From Urechidicola croceus (GTDB taxonomy: Bacteria; Bacteroidota; Bacteroidia; Flavobacteriales; Flavobacteriaceae), in contig NZ_CP017478.1 in assembly GCF_001761325.1 (NCBI RefSeq), positions 1,447,501 to 1,511,500 on the forward strand: a DNA stretch of 64,000 nucleotides. Direction: 5' to 3'. The notes beneath the pieces are model-generated. The model was not told where the DNA came from. It did no database searches and saw only the letters and a list, made by a program, of their open reading frames with translations. Made by a program: the position numbers and the translations under genes. Positions 19,064 to 28,724 of this stretch are shown in pieces; position 1 is the first letter of the stretch, and each line of letters opens with the position of its first letter.

Positions 19064-19645
19064 GTGAATACTAAATTTGACACTGCTATACGTTTGTTTG
19101 ATGAAGCAAACCAAAACGATCCAAATAAAGAAACTTGGAACAATAAAGAATACCCAAAAGAATTACTATATGCAATTCGCATGAGTAACAAACTTGACGA
19201 ATTTGAACCTAATGCATCTGAATCTGTTAAACTTGCAGTACGATGCCAACATATTTGCCGATGGGAAATCCCTAGAGATTCTTATGAAATGAATCGTGTA
19301 GGATATTTAACTTGGAGAAGAGACTTATATAAATTCCATGCAAATAGGGCGTCTAAGATTTTAAAAGAAATAGGCTATAGTGATGATATTATTGATAATG
19401 TTCAATTTTTACTTCAGAAAAAACAACTTAAAAAAAACGAAGAAACACAACTATTAGAAGATGTAATTTGTCTTGTATTTTTAGAATTTTATTTTGATAA
19501 TTTTTCAGAAAAATATTCTGAAGAAAAATTAATTGATATACTGCAAAAAACTTGGGCTAAAATGTCCGAAAAAGGTCATAATGCAGCATTAAAAATGAAT
19601 TTTAATGAAAAAACTAAAAAATTAATTACAAAAGCACTATCTTAA
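19064..19645 (+). CDS. DUF4202 family protein
   Basis: 193 residues starting at GTG (19064); no ATG fits the conserved N-terminus. Conserved blocks of DUF4202 are visible: RCQHICRWEIPRDSYEMNR, GYLTWRRDLYKFHA, and LEDVICLVFLEFY. The family is known to occur beside nitrite reductases, but no function is established. The invariant His, Arg, Trp and Asp residues in a helical protein suggest a catalytic or ligand-binding pocket, perhaps HD-like, which is only a guess. It is 30 bases after nirD and 18 bases before the sensor kinase. Confidence 0.82.
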   Translation: MNTKFDTAIRLFDEANQNDPNKETWNNKEYPKELLYAIRMSNKLDEFEPNASESVKLAVRCQHICRWEIPRDSYEMNRVGYLTWRRDLYKFHANRASKILKEIGYSDDIIDNVQFLLQKKQLKKNEETQLLEDVICLVFLEFYFDNFSEKYSEEKLIDILQKTWAKMSEKGHNAALKMNFNEKTKKLITKALS

Positions 19646-19663
19646 AGTTTTATCAACTACTAC

Positions 19664-21463
19664 GTGAATAAAACACTAAAAAATATTGTATTAAATACCA
19701 ACATCTTTGAAAAATTAAGGAAAGTTTACTTACTGGCAATTTTAGCTATAGCTCTTACCATTATTATCTCACAAATTTTAATCCAGCAACACATTAATTC
19801 GCAACTAAATGATTCTCGAATTGTAAATATTGCCGGAAGACAACGAATGCTAAGTCAAAAACTTACAAAAGAAATACTTCTACTAAAAGATAATACTGAC
19901 AGAAAGAATAATATTAATTTAATAGAAAATACATTTAACCTTTGGGTACAATCTCATAATGGGTTACAAAACGGTGATAAAACTCTTGAACTTCCTAAAG
20001 AAAATAATCAAGAGATTTTATCAATGTTCAAAGAAACAAATCTATATTTTCAACCTATTAACGATGCTGTAAAATCACTATTAAACAAATTAGAAATCAA
20101 TCCAAATTTACCAGCAAAATCAATTGAAAATGAAATTAATACAGTTTCAATAAATGAAAATGATTTCTTACAAAACATGAATAATATTGTTTTTAAGTAT
20201 GACGAATTAAGCAAATCTAAAGTAGAAAAATTAAAATTCATAGAAAGACTCTTACTACTTATATCTCTAATAATTTTAGCTTTAGAAATCATCTTCTTTT
20301 TTAGGCCAATTTCATTAAAAATAAGAGATACCGTTTTAGACCTACTATCAACAAAACAAGAAGCACTTGTAAAAGCAAAAGAACTTGAAGAAATGTATAT
20401 CTCTAAAGAAGAATCACTTCAAGAATTACAAGAATTAAATTTTGCAATTGATACAGCGGCTCTTTTTGTAAGTACCAATTCTGAAGGTAATGCGATGTAT
20501 ATGAGTAAGAAATTTCAAAATTTATTAGGAATCCGTTCAAATAACATTCAAGGTCCTGTTGAAGAATTAATTACATCAGATGAAGGTCAGCAAATTTATT
20601 TAAAAGAACTTATCCAAAATAGAAGGAAAATTTGGGATGGTGAAGTTCAAGTTATAACACACAACAAGTCGAATATTTGGCTTGAAATGTCCATTATACC
20701 TTTGACAAGATTTAACCTAAAACAAAAAACTTTAATTTTATGTTCGGATATAACAAAAAGAAAGGTTAATGAGGTTGAATTAGATAAAATTTCAAAACAA
20801 ACCTACAACGAAAAAATTCAGACGCAAAAGATTATTTCTAGTAAAATTATAGAAGCACAAGAAGAAGAAAGGAAAAGAATCGCTAAAGATATTCATGACG
20901 GAATTGGACAAATGCTAACCGCTTTAAAGTTTAACGTAGAATCAGTAAATATTAATAATACAGAAAATACTATTCGAAAAATAGAAGATTTAAAAACACT
21001 TTCTAAAGAATTAATAAAAGGTGTACGAATGGCTACATTTAATTTAACACCGCCTGAATTAACCGATCATGGCATTGGTCCAGCTTTACAAAAATTGACC
21101 TCACAACTTTCAAAATTAACGAGTAAAAATATTTTATTTGAAAACGCAACAAACTTTAATGACAGATTTGACTCTTTAATTGAAACTAACCTTTATAGGA
21201 TAACGCAAGAAGCTGTGAATAATGCTATTAAGTACGCTCAATCAAATTACATTTTAGTAACAATCAACCACAGCGACTCTCTTCTTAGCATAAGTATTCA
21301 AGATGACGGAAATGGTTTTAGTATGGATGAAGTTAAAAAACGTAAAAACAAAGGAATGGGACTGCTATTTATGGAAGAACGAATAAAATATATAAATGGA
21401 AGACTATTTATACATTCAGAAAAAGGAAAAGGTACCAGAATAACAATCAATACACCATTCTAA
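19664..21463 (+). CDS. NarX-like nitrate/nitrite sensor histidine kinase with PAS domain
   Basis: 599 residues, GTG start. One membrane helix (about 22-41) and a second (about 195-213) flank a periplasmic helical domain. Directly after the first helix is [16 protein letters not shown] (residues 52-67), which resembles the P-box of NarX/NarQ and the PilJ-type sensor family. Then come a PAS domain (about 255-370), a HisKA_3 dimerisation domain with the phospho-His at H411 ([10 protein letters not shown]), and a HATPase with N, D-G-N-G and G-M-G-L boxes. The NarL-type regulator at 6263 is the obvious partner although it is 13 kb away. Being in the nirBD operon makes nitrite or nitrate the likely signal. 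Confidence 0.88.
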   Translation: MNKTLKNIVLNTNIFEKLRKVYLLAILAIALTIIISQILIQQHINSQLNDSRIVNIAGRQRMLSQKLTKEILLLKDNTDRKNNINLIENTFNLWVQSHNGLQNGDKTLELPKENNQEILSMFKETNLYFQPINDAVKSLLNKLEINPNLPAKSIENEINTVSINENDFLQNMNNIVFKYDELSKSKVEKLKFIERLLLLISLIILALEIIFFFRPISLKIRDTVLDLLSTKQEALVKAKELEEMYISKEESLQELQELNFAIDTAALFVSTNSEGNAMYMSKKFQNLLGIRSNNIQGPVEELITSDEGQQIYLKELIQNRRKIWDGEVQVITHNKSNIWLEMSIIPLTRFNLKQKTLILCSDITKRKVNEVELDKISKQTYNEKIQTQKIISSKIIEAQEEERKRIAKDIHDGIGQMLTALKFNVESVNINNTENTIRKIEDLKTLSKELIKGVRMATFNLTPPELTDHGIGPALQKLTSQLSKLTSKNILFENATNFNDRFDSLIETNLYRITQEAVNNAIKYAQSNYILVTINHSDSLLSISIQDDGNGFSMDEVKKRKNKGMGLLFMEERIKYINGRLFIHSEKGKGTRITINTPF

Positions 21464-21539
21464 AAATCATCTATGTTTAACTATAATATTACACATTTTA
21501 CAACACATAAATAATTACCTTATTTTTACATAACATATA

Positions 21540-21571
21540 TTGTAAATAACTAATAGATTTCAATATCTTTG
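21540..21571 (+). promoter_or_regulatory. thrS-infC-rpmI-rplT promoter
   Basis: TTG at 21540-21542, a 21-base spacer and TATCTTTG at 21564-21571. It decides the thrS start: an in-frame TTG at 21569 lies inside the promoter, so translation begins at the ATG at 21593. Confidence 0.7.
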
Positions 21572-21592
21572 CAGTCCAAAATTAAAAGTTAC

Positions 21593-23533
21593 ATGATCAA
21601 TATTACATTGCCAGATGGCTCAGTAAAACAATTTGAAAAAGGTTCAACACCATTTGATGTTGCTATGAGTATCAGTTCTGGTTTAGCAAGAAATATTATT
21701 TCTGCTAAATTTAATGATTCAACAGTTGAAACAGTTACTCCACTTACTACTGATGGAAATTTAATATTGTACACTTTTGATAGTCCAGAAGGAAAAAAAG
21801 CATTTTGGCATTCATCAGCTCATTTACTAGCACAAGCAATTACATTTTTTTATCCAGCTGTAAAACTTACTATAGGTCCAGCAATTGATAATGGTTTTTA
21901 TTATGATTTAGATTTAGGTGATGAATCTATATCTGAAAAAGAATTCAAACAAATTGAAGATAAAATGCTAGAATTTGCAAGAGGAAAACACAATTTTTCT
22001 TTACGTGAAGTCTCAAAAAAAGATGCTTTATCATTTTACAAAAAACAAAACAACCAATATAAAGTTGAGTTAATTGAAAACCTAACTGATGGTGATATTA
22101 CTTTTTGTGACCACGCAGACTTCACTGATTTATGTCGTGGAGGACATATTCCAAATACAGGTATTATCAAAGCAGTAAAAATAATGAGTGCCGCAGGTGC
22201 ATATTGGAGAGGAGATGAAAAAAACACTCAATTAACTCGTATTTATGGCATTTCATTTCCAAAACAAAAATTGCTAACTGAATATCTTGAAATGCTTGAA
22301 GAAGCAAAAATGAGAGACCACCGTAAACTCGGAAAAGAACTAGAATTATATGCTTTTTCACCTAAAGTAGGTCAAGGATTACCTCTTTGGCTACCCAAAG
22401 GAGCAGCTCTTAGAGATCGATTACAAGACTTTTTAAAGCGTGCTCAAAAAAAAGCAGGATATGATATGGTCATCACGCCACATATTGGTCAAAAAGAATT
22501 ATATGTTACTTCTGGCCATTATGAGAAATATGGTGAAGATTCTTTTCAACCAATCACAACACCAAAAGATGATGAAGAGTTTTTATTAAAACCTATGAAC
22601 TGCCCTCATCATTGTGAAATATATAATGTAAAACCATATTCCTACAAAGAATTACCTAAACGTTTTGCCGAATTTGGTACCGTATACCGTTATGAACAAA
22701 GTGGTGAATTACATGGATTAACCCGTGTTCGTTGCTTTACACAAGATGATGCGCATATTTTTTGCACTCCAGATCAATTAAATCAAGAATTCAAAGGTGT
22801 AATAGATTTAGTGCTATATGTATTTAAAGCCCTCGGTTTTAAAGACTTTACAGCACAAATATCACTTAGAGATCCTAAAAACAAAGAGAAATATATTGGT
22901 TCTGATGAAAATTGGGAAAAAGCAGAAAACGCAATTATAAATGCCACACAAGAAAAAGGTCTAAAAACAGTAGTTGAGTATGGAGAAGCAGCTTTTTATG
23001 GCCCAAAATTAGACTTTATGGTAAAGGATGTTTTAGGAAGAAGTTGGCAATTAGGAACTATTCAAGTTGATTATAATCTCCCAGAAAGGTTCGATTTGAG
23101 CTATAAAGGAGCAGATAATCAATTACACAGACCGGTAATGATTCATAGAGCACCATTTGGTTCGATGGAGCGATTTATAGCCATTTTACTAGAGAATACG
23201 GGAGGAAACTTCCCATTATGGTTGACTCCAGAACAAGTTATTTTATTACCAATCAGTGAGAAATTTCAAAAATATGCCGAAAAAGTTTCAGAAGTCTTAG
23301 AAAATGCCGAAATTCGCGCCCTCATTGACGATAGAAATGAAAAAACGGGTCGTAAAATTCGTGATGCGGAAATCAGTAAGATTCCATATATGATTATTAT
23401 TGGTGAAAATGAAGAAAATAATCAAACTGTTTCTGTAAGGAAACACGGAGAAGGCGACTTAGGAACATATAATATTAAAGATTTTATATCTTTGATAAAA
23501 AAAGAAATAAGTAGTACATTAGAACAATTTTAA
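21593..23533 (+). CDS. thrS: Threonyl-tRNA synthetase
   Basis: 646 residues from the ATG at 21593. Domain order: TGS ([17 protein letters not shown]), editing/SAD domain ([11 protein letters not shown], with the later C-x3-H in LCRGGHIP), class II catalytic core (motif 2 in [18 protein letters not shown], zinc Cys in [10 protein letters not shown], motif 3 in [17 protein letters not shown]) and the C-terminal anticodon-binding domain. It charges tRNA-Thr. It heads the classic thrS-infC-rpmI-rplT cluster. Confidence 0.97.
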   Translation: MINITLPDGSVKQFEKGSTPFDVAMSISSGLARNIISAKFNDSTVETVTPLTTDGNLILYTFDSPEGKKAFWHSSAHLLAQAITFFYPAVKLTIGPAIDNGFYYDLDLGDESISEKEFKQIEDKMLEFARGKHNFSLREVSKKDALSFYKKQNNQYKVELIENLTDGDITFCDHADFTDLCRGGHIPNTGIIKAVKIMSAAGAYWRGDEKNTQLTRIYGISFPKQKLLTEYLEMLEEAKMRDHRKLGKELELYAFSPKVGQGLPLWLPKGAALRDRLQDFLKRAQKKAGYDMVITPHIGQKELYVTSGHYEKYGEDSFQPITTPKDDEEFLLKPMNCPHHCEIYNVKPYSYKELPKRFAEFGTVYRYEQSGELHGLTRVRCFTQDDAHIFCTPDQLNQEFKGVIDLVLYVFKALGFKDFTAQISLRDPKNKEKYIGSDENWEKAENAIINATQEKGLKTVVEYGEAAFYGPKLDFMVKDVLGRSWQLGTIQVDYNLPERFDLSYKGADNQLHRPVMIHRAPFGSMERFIAILLENTGGNFPLWLTPEQVILLPISEKFQKYAEKVSEVLENAEIRALIDDRNEKTGRKIRDAEISKIPYMIIIGENEENNQTVSVRKHGEGDLGTYNIKDFISLIKKEISSTLEQF

Positions 23534-23556
23534 AGTTTAATTTAAATTTTTAAGCC

Positions 23557-24117
23557 ATAGCATTAAGAAAAAAAAGAGGCCCAAGAAAGCCTTGGAGAGT
23601 AGTCAAAGAAGATCAACACAGAATTAATGAAAAAATTAAGTTTGTTGATGAAGTACGTTTAGTAGGTGATAACGTTGAAGTTGGAGTTTATCCAATTTTA
23701 AAAGCAAAATCACTCGCTAGAGAAATGGAATTAGATTTGGTTGAAATTTCACCAAAAGCAATACCCCCTGTCTGTAAAATTATTGACTATAAGAAATTCT
23801 TATATGAGCAGAAAAAACGTGAAAAATCTTTAAAATCTAAAGCAACAAAAGTAATTGTTAAAGAAATAAGGTTTGGACCTCAGACTGATGAGCATGATTA
23901 TGAATTTAAAAAGAAACATGCTATTAAGTTTTTAGAAGAAGGTGCAAAGTTAAAAGCTTTTGTGTTTTTTAAAGGGCGTTCAATAATTTATAAAGATCAA
24001 GGGCAAATTTTACTATTAAAATTAGCTCAAGAACTTGAAGAATATGGTAAAGTTGAACAAATGCCAAAATTAGAGGGTAAACGTATGATTATGTTTATCT
24101 CACCAAAGAAAAAATAA
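23557..24117 (+). CDS. infC: Translation initiation factor IF-3 with AUA start codon
   Basis: 186 residues when read from ATA at 23557; an in-frame stop lies directly upstream (TAA at 23551) and no ATG, GTG or TTG exists before residue 57. The N-terminus read this way ([24 protein letters not shown]) and the following IF3-N and IF3-C domains ([39 protein letters not shown]) give a full-length factor. Starting at the first ATG (23725) would delete most of the N-terminal domain. IF-3 discriminates against non-AUG starts, and in E. coli its own gene begins at AUU so that excess IF-3 represses it. The AUA here very likely serves the same feedback. Confidence 0.93.
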   Translation: MALRKKRGPRKPWRVVKEDQHRINEKIKFVDEVRLVGDNVEVGVYPILKAKSLAREMELDLVEISPKAIPPVCKIIDYKKFLYEQKKREKSLKSKATKVIVKEIRFGPQTDEHDYEFKKKHAIKFLEEGAKLKAFVFFKGRSIIYKDQGQILLLKLAQELEEYGKVEQMPKLEGKRMIMFISPKKK

Positions 24118-24175
24118 ATAGATGTTGAAAAAATTTCAGCACTTAAGATATTAAGCAAGATAAAAACGAGGAGAA

Positions 24176-24373
24176 ATGCCTAAAATGAAAACAAAATCTA
24201 GTGCCAAAAAGCGTTTTAAGCTTACAGGTACTGGAAAAATCAAAAGAAAGCATGCTTTTAAGAGTCATATATTGACAAAAAAATCTAAAAAGCGTAAATT
24301 AAAATTAACTCACGACGGTTTGGTACACAAATCTGATGAGGGTAATATTTTACAACAATTAACTTTGAAATAA
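24176..24373 (+). CDS. rpmI: 50S ribosomal protein L35
   Basis: 65 residues, strongly basic, with the L35 pattern [21 protein letters not shown] and KKRKL near the middle. The sequence GAGGAG lies 5-10 bases before the ATG, one of the few recognisable Shine-Dalgarno-like sequences in the window. Second ribosomal gene of the thrS cluster, 58 bases after infC. Confidence 0.96.
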   Translation: MPKMKTKSSAKKRFKLTGTGKIKRKHAFKSHILTKKSKKRKLKLTHDGLVHKSDEGNILQQLTLK

Positions 24374-24465
24374 AAGTTAGAGGAATTAAGTTTAACCATG
24401 GAGTAAGGCAATAAAGATTCTGAATTAAGTTCAGAGCGCCTACTACAAAAAAAACACATTGAATT

Positions 24466-24810
24466 ATGCCAAGATCAGTAAATTCAGTTGCTTCAAGAGC
24501 TAGAAGAAAAAAAATATTGAAGCAAGCAAAAGGTTACTTCGGACGTAGAAAAAACGTTTACACAGTAGCAAAGAATGCGGTTGAAAAAGGAATGTTATAT
24601 TCTTATAGAGACCGTAAAAACAATAAAAGAAATTTCCGCGGATTGTGGATTCAACGTATTAACGCTGGAGCACGTCAATTTGGGATGTCTTATTCTCAGT
24701 TTATGGGTAAAGTAAAAGCTAACAACATCGAATTGAACCGTAAGGTACTTGCAGATTTAGCTATGAATCACCCTGAAGCTTTTAAGGCAATAGTAGATAA
24801 AGTAAAATAA
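24466..24810 (+). CDS. rplT: 50S ribosomal protein L20
   Basis: 114 residues. Typical opening [20 protein letters not shown], followed by [17 protein letters not shown] and the globular C-terminal half ([20 protein letters not shown]). It binds 23S rRNA early in 50S assembly. In other bacteria L20 also represses its own operon through a leader RNA; the 92-base spacer after rpmI could host such a site, but I see no clear 23S-like mimic. Confidence 0.97.
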   Translation: MPRSVNSVASRARRKKILKQAKGYFGRRKNVYTVAKNAVEKGMLYSYRDRKNNKRNFRGLWIQRINAGARQFGMSYSQFMGKVKANNIELNRKVLADLAMNHPEAFKAIVDKVK

Positions 24811-24834
24811 ATAGTTAATACTTGCTTATAACGA

Positions 24835-24869
24835 AAGTCTCGAACGAAAGTTCGAGACTTTTTGTTTTT
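24835..24869 (+). terminator. Terminator after rplT
   Basis: Perfect 11-bp stem AAGTCTCGAAC/GTTCGAGACTT (24835-24845 and 24850-24860) with a GAAA tetraloop, followed by a T-rich run. It ends the thrS-infC-rpmI-rplT transcript. Confidence 0.9.
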
Positions 24870-24905
24870 CATAGCTTCACTTAAAACTATATTAAATATA
24901 TTTTA

Positions 24906-24913
24906 TAACTTTG
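24906..24913 (+). promoter_or_regulatory. -7 element of the metallo-hydrolase gene
   Basis: TAACTTTG matches TAnnTTTG and lies 43 bases upstream of the ATG at 24956, directly after the rplT terminator. Confidence 0.55.
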
Positions 24914-24955
24914 GTACACTTTGTGTAATAACTTATTGAATTAAAAATAATTACC

Positions 24956-25714
24956 ATGAAATTAAATACCATACTTTTTATATTATTAAGCGTTTTCTTT
25001 TTGAATATACACGCTCAACTTCCACAAGCCGACATAATCAAAACAAGTGAAGGTGATATAACAATTCAACCTATAACCCACGGTACACTTGTACTTACTT
25101 TTAACAAAACAACAATATATGTTGACCCGTATGGTGGAGCAGATAAATTTGAAGGTCTTTCAAAACCTGATTATATTTTAATTACTGATATTCATGGTGA
25201 CCACTTAAATATAGAAACACTTAAAGGAATTGATACAAGAGGCGCAACATTTATTGTTCCTCAAGCTGTTGCAAATGAATTGCCTAGTGAATATAAATCA
25301 CAAGTTGAAATTTTAGAAAATCGACAAGGTATTCATAGAATGGGAATGTACATATCTGCAGTTGCTATGTATAACTTACCTGAAAGTGAAGACTCAAGAC
25401 ACACTAAAGGTAGAGGAAATGGTTACATTATCAATATGGGTAGTAAAAACATTTATATTTCAGGAGATACAGAAGATATTCCAGAAATGAGAGCATTATA
25501 TGATATTGATGTGGCTTTTGTATGTATGAATTTACCTTATACTATGGATATTGATCAAGCCTCAAGTGCTGTACTAGAATTTAAACCAATAATTGTATAC
25601 CCTTATCACTATAGAGGGCAAGACGGTTTAGCTGATGTTAAAAAATTTAAAGAAATTGTAAATTCTGGAGATTCAAATATTGAGGTTAGACTTAAAGATT
25701 GGTACATGAATTAA
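24956..25714 (+). CDS. Secreted metallo-beta-lactamase-fold hydrolase
   Basis: 252 residues with a Sec signal peptide (about 20 residues, ending NIHAQ). The metal-binding motif is HGDH in LITDIHGDHLN, with further ligands in ISGDTEDIPEM and a late His in YPYHYRG. This is the UlaG/L-ascorbate-6-phosphate lactonase-like branch of the fold, but the signal peptide places it in the periplasm or outside, so a sugar-phosphate substrate is unlikely. It is a single-gene unit between two terminators. The substrate is unknown. Confidence 0.85.
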   Translation: MKLNTILFILLSVFFLNIHAQLPQADIIKTSEGDITIQPITHGTLVLTFNKTTIYVDPYGGADKFEGLSKPDYILITDIHGDHLNIETLKGIDTRGATFIVPQAVANELPSEYKSQVEILENRQGIHRMGMYISAVAMYNLPESEDSRHTKGRGNGYIINMGSKNIYISGDTEDIPEMRALYDIDVAFVCMNLPYTMDIDQASSAVLEFKPIIVYPYHYRGQDGLADVKKFKEIVNSGDSNIEVRLKDWYMN

Positions 25715-25730
25715 TATAAAAAAAGCATCA

Positions 25731-25772
25731 TTAAAAATGGGTTCAAGTAATAATTACTTGAACCCATTTTTA
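25731..25772. terminator. Bidirectional terminator between the hydrolase gene and prfA
   Basis: Almost perfect inverted repeat of about 20 bases per arm (TTAAAAATGGGTTCAAGTAA and its complement) with A-rich and T-rich ends, placed between two convergent genes. Confidence 0.9.
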
Positions 25773-25791
25773 ATATGAACCAGTTAAAGGT

Positions 25792-26868
25792 TTATAATAC
25801 CTCTCCTAATTCTTTTAATTTCTCCGTATTTTCAGCTAATTTCAATTCATCAATAATTTTATGAATATCTCCATTAATCACATTTTGAAGATCATAAATT
25901 GTCAATCCAATTCTATGTTCCGTAACTCTACCTTGAGGATAGTTATATGTTCTAATTTTAGCAGATCGATCACCACTTGCGACTAATGAATTTCTCTTTA
26001 AAGAATCTGCTGCTAGTTTCTTTTCTAATTCTTGCTCATATAAACGAGAACGTAAAACCTTCATCGCTTTATCTTTGTTTTTATGCTGTGATTTTTGATC
26101 TTGACACTGCGCTACCAAACCAGTAGGAACGTGAGTTAATCGTACAGCTGAATACGTTGTGTTTACCGACTGCCCTCCTGGCCCAGAAGAACAAAAGTAA
26201 TCAACTCTTATATCACTTTGCTTTAATTCTACATCAAACTCTTCTGCTTCTGGTAATACCATAACTGTTGCTGCACTTGTATGAACACGCCCTTGAGTTT
26301 CAGTTTGGGGTACACGTTGTACTCGATGAACACCAGACTCAAACTTCATATCACCATAAACATCAGCACCAGTAACACTAAAAATGATTTCTTTAAAACC
26401 ACCCGAAGTACCTTCACTTATATCTTCAACTTCTGTTTGCCAACCTTTATCAGAACAATACTTTGTATACATTCTATATAAATCTCCAGCAAAAATACTT
26501 GCTTCATCTCCTCCAGTCCCTGCTCTAATCTCTACAATTACATTCTTTGCATCTTCAGGATCCTTAGGAATTAACATGAACTTAATTTCTTCTTCTAACT
26601 TTGGAATCCCTTCATTAGCTTCATCCAACTCCATTTTAGCCATTTCAGTCATTTCTGGATCTGATCCATCAGAAATAATTTCTTTGGCTTCTTCAATATT
26701 ATTTAGTAAAACTTCGTATTGATTTATTTTTTCAACCATAGCGCTTAAGTCCTTATACTCCTTATTGAGTTTGACATAACGCTTTTGATCGGTGATAATA
26801 TCAGGTTGAATAATCAAATCTGACACTTCATCAAATCGTTGTTTTACTATATGCAGCTTATCTAACAT
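25792..26868 (-). CDS. prfA: Peptide chain release factor 1
   Basis: 358 residues. The catalytic GGQ is in [11 protein letters not shown]. The stop-codon-reading tripeptide sits in [19 protein letters not shown], where most RF1 proteins have PAT or PVT and this one has PQT. It releases peptides at UAA and UAG. A -7 element TAAATTTG (complement of 26887-26894) lies just upstream of the ATG. Confidence 0.96.
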   Translation of the reverse strand: MLDKLHIVKQRFDEVSDLIIQPDIITDQKRYVKLNKEYKDLSAMVEKINQYEVLLNNIEEAKEIISDGSDPEMTEMAKMELDEANEGIPKLEEEIKFMLIPKDPEDAKNVIVEIRAGTGGDEASIFAGDLYRMYTKYCSDKGWQTEVEDISEGTSGGFKEIIFSVTGADVYGDMKFESGVHRVQRVPQTETQGRVHTSAATVMVLPEAEEFDVELKQSDIRVDYFCSSGPGGQSVNTTYSAVRLTHVPTGLVAQCQDQKSQHKNKDKAMKVLRSRLYEQELEKKLAADSLKRNSLVASGDRSAKIRTYNYPQGRVTEHRIGLTIYDLQNVINGDIHKIIDELKLAENTEKLKELGEVL

Positions 26869-26906
26869 CTTTTATTATTTGGATTGCAAATTTACGATAA
26901 ATTGTT

Positions 26907-28085
26907 CTAATACTGAAAAGTTCCAAACTCACTTTTAATAGTCAACCTTTTAACTTCAGATTTTTCTACTCTACCTATAATTTTAGCATCAACATTGAAG
27001 GATTTAGAAATTGAAATTATATCTTCAGCATATTCTGAAGGAACATACAACTCCATTCTATGCCCACAATTAAACACTTGATACATTTCTTTCCAATCTG
27101 TTTTAGATTGTTCTTGAATTAATTTGAATAATGGTGGAACTGGAAATAAATTATCTTTTATTACATGAAGATTATTTACAAAATGCAAAATTTTGGTTTG
27201 TGCACCACCACTACAATGCACCATTCCATGAATTTCATTTGACGAATATTTATCTAAAATTTTCTTAATAATAGGTGCATAAGTTCTTGTTGGTGACAAA
27301 ACAAGTTTACCAGCATCGATTGGGCTATTTACAACCGAATCTGTCAGTTTTACTTTTCCAGAATAAACTAATTCATCTGGAACCGCAGCATCATAACTTT
27401 CAGGGAATTTATCAGCAAGGTATTTATCAAAAACATCATGTCTTGCAGATGTTAATCCATTACTACCCATTCCTCCATTGTACTCAGTTTCGTATGTTGC
27501 TTGACCAAAAGATTCTAGCCCTACAATTACATCACCTTCTTTAATATTAGCATTATCAATAATATCAGATCGCTTCATTCGTGCAGTAACAGTTGAGTCT
27601 ACAATAATTGTACGAACCAAATCACCAACATCGGCTGTCTCTCCACCTGTAGAATGAATCTTAACTCCAAAGGTTTTTAAATCGGCTATTAATTCTTCTG
27701 TTCCATTAATTATAGCAGAAATAATTTCACCAGGTATCAAGTTTTTATTTCGCCCAATAGTTGAAGAAAGTAGAATATTGTCTGTTGCTCCAACACATAA
27801 TAAATCATCAATATTCATTATTAAAGCATCTTGCGCAATTCCTTTCCATACTGAAATATCACCAGTTTCTTTCCAATACATATAAGCAAGTGAACTTTTT
27901 GTTCCGGCACCATCAGCATGCATTATCAAACAATAATCACTGTCATTTGTTAAATAGTCTGGAACAATTTTACAAAATGCTTGTGGAAACAATCCTTTAT
28001 CAACATTTTTAATGGCATTGTGCACATCTTCTTTTGAGGCCGAAACACCTCTTAAACTATATCTTTTGCTTATTTCTGAACTCAT
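26907..28085 (-). CDS. purM: Phosphoribosylformylglycinamidine cyclo-ligase (AIR synthase)
   Basis: 392 residues, the longer PurM variant common in Bacteroidota. Motifs include HADGAGTKSSLAYMYW, DALIMNIDDLLCVGA, STGGETADVGD and GLESFGQATYETEYNGGMG. It closes the imidazole ring in purine synthesis using ATP. It has its own promoter: TACTTTTG (complement of 28109-28116), 23 bases before the ATG. A 33-bp palindrome sits about 55 bases upstream of the presumed start. Confidence 0.93.
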   Translation of the reverse strand: MSSEISKRYSLRGVSASKEDVHNAIKNVDKGLFPQAFCKIVPDYLTNDSDYCLIMHADGAGTKSSLAYMYWKETGDISVWKGIAQDALIMNIDDLLCVGATDNILLSSTIGRNKNLIPGEIISAIINGTEELIADLKTFGVKIHSTGGETADVGDLVRTIIVDSTVTARMKRSDIIDNANIKEGDVIVGLESFGQATYETEYNGGMGSNGLTSARHDVFDKYLADKFPESYDAAVPDELVYSGKVKLTDSVVNSPIDAGKLVLSPTRTYAPIIKKILDKYSSNEIHGMVHCSGGAQTKILHFVNNLHVIKDNLFPVPPLFKLIQEQSKTDWKEMYQVFNCGHRMELYVPSEYAEDIISISKSFNVDAKIIGRVEKSEVKRLTIKSEFGTFQY

Positions 28086-28142
28086 TTATTTCTATAACTA
28101 AAGAATTACAAAAGTAATTTTTCAAATTTTAATATTGTAAAT

Positions 28143-28175
28143 TATTTACTATTTGTTACTAACAAATAGTAAATA
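28143..28175. repeat. 33-bp near-perfect palindrome upstream of purM
   Basis: Arms TATTTACTATTTGTTA and TAACAAATAGTAAATA (16 bases each) flank a single C at 28159. There is no loop large enough to favour an RNA hairpin over a DNA-binding site, though ending of the upstream transcript is also possible. Confidence 0.7.
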
Positions 28176-28209
28176 AAAAAATGTCGAGTTAATTAACTCG
28201 ACATTTTTT
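28175..28209. terminator. Palindromic bidirectional terminator
   Basis: ATGTCGAGTTAATTAACTCGACAT at its core, read as AATGTCGAGTTAA and its exact complement, flanked by A-run and T-run on the two sides. It follows the small secreted-peptide gene and separates it from purM. A further hairpin (CTTAAATTT/AAATTTAAG, about 28231-28252) lies between it and that gene. Confidence 0.75.
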
Positions 28210-28265
28210 CTTTTTTTAGGAAAAGATAAATCTTAAATTTCTAAAAATTTAAGCGCACTAACTTT

Positions 28266-28439
28266 TTATTGAAATTTAGCACTTTTTAATTCATTTTCAT
28301 GTGTGTCTGCTTGAGCCACATTTACAAAGTCATTTACTTCGTTTTGGTTTGTTGTTTCCACTTTTTTTGAATTCCCTTGCACTACCAGCAAAGTTGTAGT
28401 CAGCATAAAAAATACTAAACTAAGAATTTGATTTTTCAT
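28266..28439 (-). CDS. Small secreted peptide of unknown function
   Basis: 57 residues: a hydrophobic signal-like N-terminus (MKNQILSLVFFMLTTTLLVV) and a hydrophilic remainder (NSKKVETTNQNEVNDFVNVA and onward) rich in Asn, Glu and Gln. Not recognised. Support for it being real: a signal peptide of normal build, ATG start, a promoter-like TACATTTG upstream (complement of 28639-28646), and a terminator downstream. Its leader would be about 190 bases and contains the G/C-run segment described separately. Confidence 0.55.
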   Translation of the reverse strand: MKNQILSLVFFMLTTTLLVVQGNSKKVETTNQNEVNDFVNVAQADTHENELKSAKFQ

Positions 28440-28724
28440 AGGTTTTAATTTTTTTTTAACACCTTTAAAATGTTAAAAATTACACAAATAATTTTTCAAT
28501 AAAAAATACTCAAATGTGGAGACGAAAGTATTCTTCAAGAACTAACTCGGGGTTATAAATTAATGTGTGGGGGGGACTTTGGGACTATAAAAGTTTGAGG
28601 GGGATTCGGTATAATATTCTTACCTAACTTTTACACAACAAATGTACGAATATTTCATCTTAATATTAAAGAATAATTCCATTTTTTTAACAAAAAGACT
28701 GATTTAATAAATAATTTGCATTAT
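28440..28724. other. Intergenic region with runs of G (plus) / C (minus)
   Basis: In a ~30% GC region this stretch (about 28548-28610) has runs of four, seven, three and five G on the plus strand. It falls in the presumed 5' leader of the small secreted peptide. I see no gene in it. Confidence 0.5.

Noticed and set aside
23725-24117. IF-3 starting at the first ATG
   Set aside because: It would lack most of the N-terminal domain, while the frame from ATA 23557 gives a full-length factor.
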